64,000 bases of DNA from Selaginella tamariscina (Eukaryota; Streptophyta; Lycopodiopsida; Selaginellales; Selaginellaceae). Position 1 is the first letter of the stretch, and the number at the start of each line of letters is the position of its first letter. A program made the translations under genes and the position numbers. Positions 1 to 12,000 of the stretch are shown here, one piece after another. The notes beneath the pieces are model-generated. The model was not told the DNA's origin, did not search any database, and saw only the letters and a list, made by a program, of their open reading frames with translations. Where the stretch lies: contig PUQB01000170.1 of NCBI GenBank assembly GCA_003024785.1, forward strand, positions 272,545 to 336,544. The letters run 5' to 3'.

Positions 1-173
1 TCCTACTTGTCTTTAAGGGATGGCGTTGCAGTGGTATAATGATTTAGATATTGCAACTCGTGGAGATTGGAGTATTTTTTCAGAAATCTTCAAACGTGCA
101 TTTAGTTAGGCATGCGGACGACTGTGACGATGCTTTTTAACAGTTTCATCGTATACATTAGAAGCCATTTGAG

Positions 174-470
174 TTGGTGATGCAGTTTGGTGTTCGCTTT
201 CGGAGCTTTTTGCTGCATGCAGAACCTAACATGTCAAAATGCATCAAGTTAGGACCAACACTTCGTCAAAACCTTGTGGGGCTTGTGCATGCACTAGCTC
301 CAATGAGTCTTGACAATGCTTTGAGGCTGGCACAACAATATGAGTCATCACCTCTTCCACTTGCACCTTCACATTCTCTCGTTCCACTTCATATTAGGGA
401 TGGACTTGCTCCGATGGAGGTTGATGCTGTTGCTGCTTGTTTGATGGAGGTTGATGGAGGAACTTTCTGA
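174..470 (+). mobile_element. Ty3/gypsy-like gag relic
   Basis: A 98-codon open stretch whose middle (LRQNLVGLVHALAPMSLDNA) parallels the gag region of the element at 21-26 kb (LRLDLVGYVRALGPITLEEA), followed in both by a run ending in PMEV. It is a fragment of a related, not identical, LTR element. No LTR, protease or polymerase accompanies it here; the window edge may cut the rest. It is a broken fossil, and its divergence from the other copy suggests it is not recent. The family is inferred only from the similarity to the 21-26 kb element. Confidence 0.6.
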
Positions 471-570
471 CTTAATGGAGGTTGATGCAGGTTCCTAGCA
501 TCATGTCAAATCCTGCCGATCCTCATAAACCTGCATCAACCTCCATCAAGCAAGTCGGCAACAGCTTGGC
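426..570. repeat. Foldback of gag-derived sequence
   Basis: The 22 bases at 471-492 recur inverted at 529-550 with one mismatch. A wider, weaker match pairs 426-455 with the inverse of 540-566. The short motif GCATCATGTCAAA occurs at 499 and again at about 571. The arms are built from the repeated TTGATGGAGGTTGATG unit of the gag relic, so part of that relic has been duplicated in inverted orientation. Confidence 0.55.
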
Positions 571-594
571 ATCATGTCAAACCCTGTTGTAGGA

Positions 595-1010
595 ACTTCT
601 TGTCCGTGGCACAAAAATCCCAACTACCTGTCGCTGGGTCAAACACATGCACCCCCTCGCCTTCGTAGGCAACGAGCTTGTAAGTACCAAAAGCATGGCA
701 TAGTATAGGGGTTGGCAAATGGATTCCCCACATAGAACCCCCTCTTCCTACATTTCCCTTTCAGGTGAATGATGCAAAGTAAGGCACCCCAAGGTAGGGG
801 CTAATCCCGCCACCCTTTGGAAACTCAAATCCATGATGCCAAGGCTCCTCTTCATCAGATGCAGAGTACCAGAGCTTAAACGTGCTACCTTCGCTAATGA
901 TCACCAACGGTCCCTCTTTGGAGACCTGTCGTGGTCCCCAATGGAAACTTGGAAACCATTCGGCTCATATAAATGGTTCTCACTAGAACACACTCCAAGA
1001 TATTGCACAG
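595..1010 (-). pseudogene. F-box/kelch-like protein remnant
   Basis: Read on the minus strand, two conserved blocks appear. One is around VIISEGSTFKLWYSASDEEE (about 900-840). The other reads TYKLVAYEGEGVHVFDPATG (about 690-620). The pattern of a Lys-Leu-Val-Ala strand followed by a V-FDPATGSW turn is typical of kelch-like C-terminal domains of plant F-box proteins. A stop lies between the blocks and a frame change lies upstream, near 890. No F-box is visible. It may be a gene fragment carried or hit by the adjacent element. The family call rests on pattern recognition only. Confidence 0.45.
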
Positions 1011-1019
1011 TATATCAAC

Positions 1020-2680
1020 AAGGGAGACTCTCAATTCCATCATCACCATCGTGATATGGTACAACACCGAATATACCCTTTAAATAGGGTTGTATCTTCC
1101 GGAGGACACGTGGCCAAAACGTATATTCCTTCTAGGGCTCTAATGGTTCTTGATCTGGCTTCACTTATGCATTCACTTGTAGCAAGAAGGCAAAACACAC
1201 AGAGGTAAATGATATCTACGTCACACACACGTATAGAGAGAGGACATATACCATAGTATGCATGTGTGAGTGAGTGTCCACGCTTTCAACACATGCATGG
1301 ACACATACATAAGAATGATGAACAAAGGAGGAGCCAAAGCTGATATTTGGGTACATTATACACGTATACTCACTTGTGTGTGTGAGAGAGAGATATTATA
1401 TCATGCCTACACTATATAAAATACAAAGAGGTTCACTCGCAACGAATATATGAGATTCTGTTATTAAATTTGCTATTTAATCTCCTCTGTGATATTAATA
1501 AACAATTGTGTTTGCTTTATAAAAACGTATGTACATATATACACACGTACAAACAAACTAGGGGATCAAAAACAGAAAAAACGCTTAACAGTTGTATATA
1601 GCATATAAAACATCATCATCCTTCCACTGTCCACTAAATACAACTTGATACACTTTATTTAATATAAAAATTATTGTAATTGTCTCAAATAGATTAGAAA
1701 ATAAACATTGTAAATAAGTATTATTTACTTAGCAAGTTTTATCTCTTAATCAACTGCTCCTATAAGTTAAACAAAGAATTAAACTTACAAAAATAAACAA
1801 AATTAATAACTACCATATTATTCTATTACTGTTAATTAAGACTTTTGCTAGTGTTCTTGCATGAGCTTTCATGAAATGCGAACCATAATGTTTAAAAGTC
1901 CATTTGTGTATATACGGTTCTATTTGCTTTAAATTATATAATATATATTATATATTATATAATTTAACACAGAATATATTGTTAAGGAATACAAAATCAT
2001 AGCTTATGTAAATTAAATCTAGGTGAACTATAATACATATGATTTTCTAATGTTTTAATATGAAATCCATCTCTTGAGAGGAAATAGGACCAAAAAGCAA
2101 ATTATATTTAAAAAAAATAAATTATATTTTAATTAAAAAAATTTAAAAATATTCATTAATTCATTATGTAAAAACACTTAAATTCCTTATTATTTAGTGA
2201 TATTACGTATTCATAGCGTACTAGTGTAAGAAAATTCATAATTAAGATACATACTGAGTGTAAGGGCTAAGTAAGGTGTATATAAAAATTCATATTAAGA
2301 TACATACCGAATATTAAAATTTTCTCACATACATTATACTCACATACGTGTACATGTGATGTACATATTAATGTTCATACACTCCACCGCTTGCTTATTG
2401 AAAAGATAATAACCACGTATAATTAAACCTATAATTATATTTACTATATATAATTATTGCATATAGTTACACAACCAAGTTTACATTATATGATTTGTTC
2501 ACATTTATACAATGAAATTAACTAAATTGGAGAATGATAACTATTTATAATCGTTTATATTTCTCATTTTATGAAAATTTAATCTTCAGAATATTTAAAA
2601 ATGTTGCATAATATGTAATACACACAAAATGTAGAACACACATGTTACCTTCATAGCTGAACTCGAATGTGAATATCTAA
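1020..2680. other. AT-rich intergenic region
   Basis: No gene is seen. The stretch becomes strongly AT-rich after about 1400. It holds short GT/CA tracts (1200-1400) and a near-perfect AT palindrome at 1929-1966 that could form a cruciform. It ends just before the first PPR gene, with no clear TATA box that could be told apart from the AT background. Confidence 0.6.
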
Positions 2681-2682
2681 AG

Positions 2683-4195
2683 ATGGGCAGTGCATCGGAT
2701 CCAAGCTTGTTCTATACGACAACCATGCTCACAAGACATGCCCAGAAAGGGAACTTGATCGAGGCAAAACGGCTCTTTGACAACATGCCAGAGAAAGACA
2801 CTGTTACCTGGAATGCCATGCTCACTGCATATACCCAGAACGGGCATCTGCAGTTAGCTGAACACTTCTTCAATACGATACCTTTCCGTAATCTTACTTC
2901 CTGGAATTGCATGCTATCTGCATACCCAAGAGAAGGACGCTTACATGACACAAAGAACCTCTTCGAAAGAATGCCACAAAGGAACTTAATTACTTGGAAT
3001 GCCATTCTCTCTGCATATGCCCAGAACGGGCATATCGACGAGGCTATGTCTATACATTCTTTAATGCCCGAATGGGACTTAGTTTCTTCAACTTCGATGT
3101 TAAGTGTGTTCTCCCAGCAAGGAAGTGTTAAGGAAGCAAAGCATTTGTTCGACGAGACACCTATTTCCGATCTTCTCCTTACAACTGCAATGCTTTCTGC
3201 ATATGCCCATAAGGGGCAACTGCAGAAATGCGTGAACCTCTTCAATAAAATGCCTGAAAGAAACTTGGTATCATGTAACATTATGCTCGCTGCTTACATA
3301 CAAACCGACAGTACAACGACGCAAGAAACATATTTTGAATCGATGCCTCTATGGGACATGGTTTCGTGGAATATGATGCTTAATGGTGATCAAGCAATGG
3401 AGATGTTCAACATCATGCCCGAGAAGAATGTAATTCATGGAATACATTACTCTATGTGCATGCTCAAATGGGTCATCTGGAAGACGCTATATTGGCTTTC
3501 CACCAAATGCCAGAGCATAACTTAGTCTCCTGGAACTCAATACTCACTATATATGCCCAGTCTGGGCATATGCAGGAAACGAGAGAGTTCTTCGAGAAAA
3601 ATGCCTGTCCACGATGAGGTTTCATTTACGGTGCTTCTCAATGTATATACAAAATGGTTTTATAACACTGGCTAATGAACTACTTCATAGAATGGTTGAA
3701 GTAAATCTTATTTCATGGACTGTAATGCTTGCAGGATATGCCCAGAACGGGCATACTATAGAAGCTATAAACATGTTCCAGCTGATTAAGTTTCTGTTTA
3801 AGCCAGATGAGACTTGCTTCTGTTTAGCAATGCTGACATATTGCAATGCAGGGAGAGTGTACGAGGGAAGATGTTGCTTCGTCTCTATGCAGGTGGATTT
3901 CGGCATTGAACCCTCCAAGTATCATTTCACGTGCATGGTGGATATGTTGGGACGTGCTGGGTACTTAAGAGATGCACAGGATTTAGTATACAACATGCCT
4001 TTCGTGCCTGACGGATTAGATGTAACTTCGATTCTTAATGCCTGCAGGAACCACAGTAACGTGAACTATGGAGCTTGTGTTACCAACTCCTTGTTCCAGT
4101 TAAATACTGCAGGAAATGGTGCAGGGTACGTTTTACTTGCTAACTTGTATGCTGTGAACGAGAGAAAGCACTATATATGTTCGGAAAGACTTATG
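2683..4195 (+). pseudogene. PPR protein, S-repeat-rich, frame-disrupted
   Basis: About twelve repeats of roughly 31 residues follow one another, each with an MPEKDTVTWNAMLTAY-like first helix and a QNGH turn. These are S-type PPR motifs of the PLS class, which bind organelle transcripts base by base and recruit editing or processing factors. The start is ATG 2683. The array runs in one frame to about 3430, shifts by one base there, again near 3600 (an A run) and near 3645, and then continues to an E-like end (AGNGAGYVLLANLY at about 4110-4150). No DYW domain is present and no targeting peptide is obvious. The breaks touch homopolymers, so this may be an intact gene with sequence errors or a decayed paralogue of its two neighbours. 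Confidence 0.7.
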
Positions 4196-4220
4196 GGTGT
4201 TAGCAGGTGACAATGTAGCT

Positions 4221-6474
4221 ATGAAGACGATGTGTACCTTAGCCGCTCCCGTTCTTCCTTTGGAGAATCATGGTGATAACAAGTTGGAAGAGAGGTGGAT
4301 CCAGTTTTTTAAAGATCCATCCATATGGTGGGACAACAGAGAGAAACATGTGAGTGCTTCTTCTCTTGAGTATTCATTACGTACTTACTAACTGTCTATG
4401 GATGCAAGTATCCCCATTTCAAGCATGCAGCTACGGGTGAAACTCTGCAGATCAAGACCTGTCCAAGATGGTTACATGCAAAGCTTGCGATCTTGGGAGA
4501 GACTGCAAGAGGAAGAGGGATGAGAGTGTATTACAAGAGCCAAGGAAAAGAGAAGAATGTATCCTCATTGCTTGCTGCATTGAAGCAATGTGTGAGTCCA
4601 AGAAGCTTAGAACAAGGGAAAGCTCTACATGTGGATGCAGTTGAAACTGGATGCTATACAAACAGATACGTTGGTAATGCTCTCATGACAATGTATAGCA
4701 AGTGTGGGAGCATGGATGATGTTCGGGATGTCTTTGAAAGCATGGTTGAGAGAGATGTTGTGTCATGGAACATTCTCATTCTTGGATACGTGGAGTGCGG
4801 GAAGAGCTTAGTAGCTATGGAGCTCTTTCTAAGGATGGATTATGAACCGAGCACTATCACGTTTGTTGGAGCGCTCAAGGCATGTGTAGGCCTGGCTACA
4901 GAGAAACACTGTGACAGACGGTCTTGTTTAGAGAAGGGAATGGCCATTCACAAGCAAGCTAGAGAGCGTGGACTTGAGACAAACGTCTTTGTGTCGACCA
5001 ACCTGGTGGATATGTACTGCAAGTGCGGGAGTATGCGCGATGCACAGGCTGTTTTCGACAGCATGGACTGTCGGAATGTTGTTTCATGGACAAGCCTCAT
5101 TCTTGGATACGTGGAGAATGGCAGAGCTTTGTAGCAATGGAGTTATTCACAAGAATGGACTGCGAATCGAACTGTGTTACATTTGTAGCTGCACTCAGGG
5201 CATGCACAGGTCTTGCTAATGAGAAACCGAGGCTGTGTCTGGAGAAAGGCATGGCACTTCATAAACGAGCCAAGGAACGTGGCTTTGATGGAAATATATA
5301 TGTAGCAAACACCTTGGTGGATATGTATAGCAAGTGCGGTTGTATGGAAGATGCACGGGCTATATTTGATAATATGCCTCAGCGGAACGCTGTATCTTGG
5401 GCGAGTCTGCTATCTGGATACATTGAGAGCGGGCAGAGCTTGATAGCATTGGACTTATTCATGGACATGGACTGTGAACCGGATTATGTTACATATGTTG
5501 CTGCACTGAAAGCGTGCACGGCACGGGCTGTCGAGAAACACTCAGAGAGGCAGTTTTGTTTAGAGAAAGGGATGGTCATTCATAGGCAAGTAAGACAGCT
5601 TGGTTATGATAAAGAGATTGTGGTGGCGAACAGCTTGATCGATATGTATACCAAGTGCGGGAGTATGTGGGATGCTCAGGTTGTCTTTGACGACATGGTG
5701 CATCCGAATGTTGCTTCGTGGACGAGCCTTGTCATTGGATACGTGGAAGATGGGCAAAGTCTTGTATCTATGGAGCTGTTCATGGAGATGGAGTGTAAGC
5801 CGGATCCTCTTACATTTCTAGCTGTACTCAAAGCCTGTGCGAGTGCAGGAGCATTGGCAGCTGGACGAGAGGTTCATGCTCAAGTTTGTAGGCTTGGACT
5901 AGAACACGACCAAGTTATAGCGAGCTCCTTAGTTGATTTCTACGGGAAGTGTAGCAAGATGGCAGCTGCTCAGCTGGTGTTTAACAAGATGCGTTCACAT
6001 AACATAGTGTCTTGGAATGCCTTGATAGCAGGGTACGGCTTTCTTGGGGAGATCTCACAGGTGTTCAGTCTGGTAAGCAGTGCACACGATAGTGGTTTAC
6101 AGATGAATGGCATTACTTTGCTCCATCTTCTTACTGCTTGTAAGCATGTTGGGATGGTGAAAGAAGGCAAGAAGTACTTCGACGCAATGCATAGGTATGG
6201 TATAGTTCCAACTATGGAACATTACACTTGCATGGTTGATATGCTGGGGAGAGCTAATAGATTGCAGGAAGCGTTATCGATTGTACAGAGCATGCCATTT
6301 GAAGCTGACAGTGTTGTATGGACGACTCTACTACAGGCGTGTAGAAACTTGAATAACTTAGAAGTTGCTAAGGTTGCATTTGATGCATTACTGGGTTGCA
6401 GTGAAGAAGACGCTGCTGCTGCCTGTGTACTGATGGGTGACATGTATAGGAAGCGTGGTGTGCAGCAAGATTAA
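4221..6474 (+). CDS. PDF-motif PPR protein (PLS class)
   Basis: ATG 4221 opens a short exon (to 4349) reading EERWIQFFKDPSIWWDNR. A 59-base intron (4350-4408, GT..AG, with a TACTAAC branch site near 4387) joins it in phase to YPHFKHAATGETL and then CPRWLHAKLAILGE. Together these match the roughly 50-residue PDF motif of plant organellar single-stranded DNA-binding (OSB) proteins, with His replacing the Asp of PDF. About 25 residues later a long PLS-type PPR array begins (SSLLAALKQC at about 4560). It has L2-type VDMYSKCGSM and S-type motifs and ends in an E-like segment at 6474; no DYW domain follows. One base is missing near 5125, beside a G run, splitting the frame. The likely role is organelle RNA or nucleic-acid binding. 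An organelle presequence is not evident, so an upstream exon may be missing. Confidence 0.75.
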
Positions 6475-6517
6475 TCAAGGATAATCGTTCTCTCACTACG
6501 GTATAACATATATATTT

Positions 6518-6528
6518 ACACACACACA

Positions 6529-6562
<34 letters not shown>
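6518..6562. repeat. CA/TA microsatellite between PPR genes
   Basis: An imperfect (CA)n tract runs into (TA)n just downstream of the second PPR stop codon. After it, near 6589-6670, a short open stretch (CVGCQSYTYAYHRK) could be a lost terminal exon of the upstream PPR gene or 5' leader of the next one; I cannot decide. Confidence 0.6.
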
Positions 6563-6666
6563 TGTACAAAGCCCTATACTCATGTATTATAGGAATGCGT
6601 GTGTTGGATGTCAGTCTTATACGTATGCGTACCATCGTAAAGCAGTGAAGTGGATTGAGCTTTTTC

Positions 6667-7166
6667 ATGGTGGTGCAAAAATGTGAGTTTCTTTTGGAAT
6701 ATCCTTGTAAGCGATTGCTGAATTTCATTTGCTTAACAGTGGTCAAGAACTACTTCAGGAATGCTTGGGACTTTGTTACGGCTCTAAAACAATGTACCAA
6801 GACAAGGGACTTAGAAGGCGGGAAAATAGTACACATGGAAGCAGTTGCATCAGGCTGCCACACGGATAAGTACGTAGCTTCTTCCTTAATTACAATGTAT
6901 AGAAAATGCAGGAGCATGTCGCTCGCAAGGGAAGTCTTTGATGGGATGGTTCAGAAAGATGTTGTTATATGGACATCTCTTATTCTGGGATACGTGGAGG
7001 ATGGGGAGATTGAAAGCTCTGGATCTGTTTACATGCATGGACTGCAAACCAACTCATATCACATATCTTGCTGCTCTCAAGGCGTGTGGAAGCTTGGCCG
7101 CTGAGAGAGAGTTACCTAGAGAAGCTTGTCTACAGAAGGGAATAGCCATTCACCAACAGGTAAACC

Positions 7167-7254
<88 letters not shown>

Positions 7255-9045
7255 TACACACACACACACTTAGGTAAAGGAGTGTGGTTTTGGATCGGAT
7301 GTAGCTGTTGCGAACACTTTGGTGGACATGTATGGGAAATGCGGGAGCATGCAACTTGCCCAGGAAGTCTTCAATAAGATGGTTCATAAGAATGTTGTTA
7401 CATGGACCTGTCTCATTCTGGGATACGTAAAACGGGGGGAATGCACAGTGGCAATGGAGTTTTTTGCTAGAATGGACTGTAAACCAGACTCTCTTACATA
7501 TGTTGCTGCACTCAAGGCGTGTGCTGGTTTAGCTCGGTCGGAGAAGCAACTCTGTCTTGACAGGGGAACTGCTATTCATGAAAAGATTAAGGAGTATGGA
7601 TTCGAGTCGGAGAAGCTTGTGGCAGATACTCTGGTGGAGATGTATAGCAAGTGTGGGAGCATGCCGGTAGCCCGACAAGTCTTTGAGAGGATGACTCGTA
7701 AGGATGCAGTTACTTGGACCTGTCTCATTCTGGGATACGTGGAGAATGGTGAGTGCCTGATAGCTTTGGAGCTCTTTACAAGAATGGATTGCGAAGGAAC
7801 GCATGTTACGTATCTTGCTGCACTTAAGGCATGTGCAAGCTTGGGCTGTCTGCAGAGAGGGAGAGCCGTACATGAACTTGTGAAGAAGTACGGGTTCGAG
7901 ACGAACATAACTGTGGCGAACACACTGGTAGATATGTATGGGAAATGCGGGAGTATGCAACTTGCAGAGGAAGTCTTCGATAGGATGGTTCATAAGAATG
8001 TTGTTACATGGACCTGTCTCATCCTGGGATACGTTAGAAGTGAGGAGTACTCGGTCGCACTGGAGTTTTTTCTGAGTATGGACTGTGCACCAACGGTTGC
8101 CACGTATGTTGCCGCACTGAAGGCGTGCGCAAGCTTAGGCAGCGTGTGTCTGGAGAGAGGGATGCTCGTTCACGAACAGGTGAGGAAGCACGGATACAAC
8201 TGTGACGTAGTCGTGGGGAGTGCGCTTGTGGACATGTATAGCAAGTGTGGGAACATGCCGCTCGCCCACGAAGCCTTCGAGGGGCTGGTCCGTAAGGATG
8301 CGGTTGCATGGAACTGTCTCATCCTGGGATATGCGAGATGTGGGGAGTACCAGGTAGCTATGGACTTGCTCGCGGATATGGACTGCGAGCGTACGGATTT
8401 CACGTATGTTGCCGCACTCAAAGCATGCACGGGCCTCGTCGATGTGACCACCGGACGAGGGATTCATGCAAGAGTTTGCGAGCTCGGACTCGAAGAGGAT
8501 CGAGTGTTAGCAACTGCCTTGGTGGACTTTTACGGCAAGTGTGGGTGCATGGACGCGGCTGTGCACTTGGTGAATAGCATGCGTTTACCGGATGTAGAGG
8601 CGTGGAGCTCCTTATTGACAGGGTACAGCTCGATCGGGGACGCGTCCCGGGTGTTCAGTCTCGCCAGAGAGATCCACGAGTGTGACGTGCGGTTGGACGG
8701 GGTGATGTTCATATGTATACTGAGGACGTGCAGCGTGGCAGGCAGGGTGGAAGAGGGGATTATGTATTTCGAGTCTATGGTAAGGTACGGTGTTAGTCCG
8801 TCTCTGGAACACTATACTTGCATGGTTGATATGCTGGGGAGAGCTAATAGACTGGACGAGGCACTGTCTCTTGTCAATAGCATGCCGTACAGGGCCGACA
8901 GTGTCACCTGGACCAGTCTGCTGGGGCCTGCAGGAAATGGCAAGACGTACACGTGGGCAGAGTTGCTTTCGATGCATTGGTGAGTGGTGAAAATGAAGAT
9001 GCAGCAGCTGCTTGTATATTAATGCGTAATATGTATATATGCTGA
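6667..9045 (+). CDS. PPR protein, PLS class, tandem paralogue
   Basis: This is a close paralogue of the gene upstream. It shares the order ALKQC..T/MYxKCxSM..LILGYVE..MDC..TYLAALKAC, repeated about five times, and the same end (MVDMLGRANRL, then SMPYRADSVTW). ATG 6667 is the first usable start in frame, but the true 5' end is uncertain and no PDF motif is seen ahead of it. An intron interrupts a repeat at 7160-7273 in phase 0. One-base frame changes lie near 7010 and near 8925 (after GGGG). Reading past the latter gives VGRVAFDAL and a stop at 9043-9045. The protein probably acts on organelle RNA; no DYW domain is present. Confidence 0.7.
7160..7273 (+). other. Microsatellite-built intron in a PPR repeat
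   Basis: A 114-base GT..AG segment made of (CT)n, (TA)n and (CA)n, lying in phase 0 between IAIHQQ and VKECGFGSDV. The paralogous position in every other repeat of this cluster is uninterrupted. The seven bases AGGTAAA occur at both junctions (7158-7164 and 7272-7278), as expected if an AGGT-containing site had been duplicated. The length is a multiple of three, but the acceptor TAG is itself an in-frame stop, so retention would truncate the protein. Confidence 0.7.
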
Positions 9046-12000
9046 TGGTACTGCTATGTGTGTGTGTGTGTGTCGACGTATAAACATGGATATACGTGGA
9101 TAATAACAATGTAGGACCAGTGACGTCAGCACAGCCGTGTTTCTTTCTACCGCCAACAGACATTACTTCACTAGATCAGATTCTGCTCCGATGTTATGTG
9201 TTCCTGTGCGCAACGATCAATGATAATGACTGAAATATTAGACGTCACTATAGTTTTTTAATTTATTTTAAATTTATTTATTTTTTTAAATATTTGTTTT
9301 GTTTATTTTATGTGAAAGCTACGTTCAGTATATATCAAGGTGGGTCAAGAGACCGTGAAAATTTATATATCACAAGTTTTTGCAACTGCTTGTCGTTGAT
9401 TGCGACTGACTCTCTCATATTTGAAACACATATATGTATATTTATATTCAAATCTTAAACTATAGCATTAATAAACAATATTAAACATACAAAGATAATT
9501 AAGTTTACATGCACTAATATTATTTAGTTTTATTAACATCTAATTTATAATATTCTTTTATTGTTATTTCTATTTATGATATAATATATTCTGAAATAAG
9601 TTTCACTTAAATTATATTTAAGAAAACTTATTTTATATTTCAAATAAGGGGTTCGAGGTAGCGAGAACGAAGTATATTGTTAAAAATATTTTTTAAATGA
9701 ACGGGTTTTAATTTTTAATTGTATATTCTATTTAAGAAATTATCACTATAGTAAGTTTAAAATGCGATATTTTATATAACATTTATATATGTATATGAAT
9801 TTACATGTGTGTATTTTATTACATGTATGTATAAATATATAATATATGGCATTAGCATTGCTAATGGTTTTTAAGAAATAATCGTAATAGGTACTTATGT
9901 ATATAATTAATTTTTATAAACATTTAAAATGGTTCAGATCAAATCTTAAAATTTAATGGTTAAAGAAGGTAAACATTAGATTAATCGTTTACTTGTTGAT
10001 ATGTATACAATTTTTATGGGGTTATATTTAAATAATAACTTGTAAATAAATATTGTACATAAGTATATAGTTATGTCAATACCAAATATAAAAAGAAATA
10101 TTATATTTATAAAACTTACTGTAGTTGCATTTATTTGCAAATGTATAAGAATATTTAAATGTAAGTTATACATTGATACTACTATAAACACGCAAAACAT
10201 TAACTTAAACATCTTTTATTATTTACGATATAATTCTATTTAAGAAAATAAATTAAAAGTGGAACACATCCAACACACACACACACAACTAGTTATTATT
10301 TGTTGCATACAAAAGTGTATAATCTATATAGAAACATATATTCCAAGTATATAAAGTATGAAAGTATTATATATTTATATTTTAAATTTTATTTTTTAAT
10401 CATTATTATAACTAATTTGATTTTACACATAACTACCAAAATATTATACTGTATGAAAATATTAAGTTTTTATTATTAAATAACTTAAGATAATGTAAAA
10501 ACAATTAACTTTTTTATCACAAAAAGTTTCAATTTATACGGATATATTACATTTAAATATATTAAAGACATGCATAATCTTTATATATTTAATTTAGATT
10601 TGAGTTGTAAATTACATAAATTTAACAAGAACCATCACTATATACCATAAAATATATATTATGTATAAACACAACTTGTAATATACATGTTCATATGTCG
10701 TTTAATAAATTTTTATTATTTTTAATTTCTTTTATTTAATTATTAAATTGAATACTACTTTTTTTAATGTTCACAATAGATTTGATTTGCAAGACGTAAT
10801 TCAATTTTTGATCTCATGAGAGTAAGTTATAAAATATTCTTGTGTAAATATAAATATGATAGTTAATAAATATATTTTATATATTAACTTTTTATATGTA
10901 AATTACTCAATGTATAAAATCACATACGTAAACTTACAATTTTTTTTAATCTCATGTGTATGTGATATTGTTTATTAATTAAAATATGCTTTATTATTTT
11001 ATTTTTAAAGTAGAAAATATTATCGTTTCTCATATGGTCTTTAATACATACAAATCATAACAGTGATTAACAAATTTAATTATTATTTTTTTTATGTTAC
11101 TTCATGTTTTTTTTTTAAAAATTATAAGATAATAAAGATGTGATATGTAATATAAATATAATGGGTAAAATTTATATTATGTTAACTACAAGAATTATAA
11201 TACTTACCTTTAACATTTGAAGTCTTTAATTTGTAAATTTAAATTGAATAATTGGGAAACATGATGCATTAATATAGGTGAAAAGGTGTAATAATAATAA
11301 TAATAATTGTAGTGGTATAATTAAGATATATAATAAAAAATTTAAATTTGAAGATTATGTATATGGGTATTATATGTATTATATTCTTATTATTATTAAT
11401 GTGCCTTTTAACCATTCTGATATGTCATAAGTAATAAATAATAAGTAAAATTTTAATTTATAGTTATTTTTATACATGCAAAATTATTTTTTTTTAAAAG
11501 GAATTTTTTTCTATTTAATACCTTAACATGTTATAGAGTTTAATTTTAAATAATATAATAAATACATGTAAGTTTAAAATCACACATTTTTCTTTTATTT
11601 AAATATCTATGTTCAAATAAATTTATTTGAATATTAAAAATGTTTCCATACTCAATTCATTGCCACTATATATTTAAAAGTATTTTAAATGATTTAATTT
11701 AATATACTATAAGATCATTCTTATTCAAATTTAACATTTTAAAATTTTTTTTTCTTAATTTAATTAATAAGTTGCTCACGTTTATACCATAGTCTAGGTT
11801 TTTAAAAATGATTTAATTTAAATCTATATTTTCTTTTCCATATTTGATACGAATGAGAAAGCTTAAATTAATTAAAAAGATAATAATTTAGTTTTTATGC
11901 AATAAAAAGTAATTTTTTTTTAATTCATAAACTAATGTGAAAATGTAAAAAGTATAAAAATAAATTTAAGAATTGAAAAAATATAATTATGAAAATAAAT

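Noticed and set aside
2712-3281. 189-codon minus-strand frame over the first PPR gene
   Set aside because: It is the antisense shadow of PPR repeats; the residues have no family pattern while the plus strand shows clear PPR motifs.
2683-6474. First and second PPR regions as one gene with an internal PDF motif
   Set aside because: The first region ends in an E-like segment and the second has its own ALKQC start after the PDF motif; a single gene is possible but less likely.
7160-7273. Microsatellite as a simple disruption of the PPR gene
   Set aside because: GT and AG ends, phase agreement and exact restoration of the repeat make an intron more likely.
7130-7387. Minus-strand frame rich in IYIYIY and REREREs
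   Set aside because: It is a translation of the TA and GA microsatellite within the intron.
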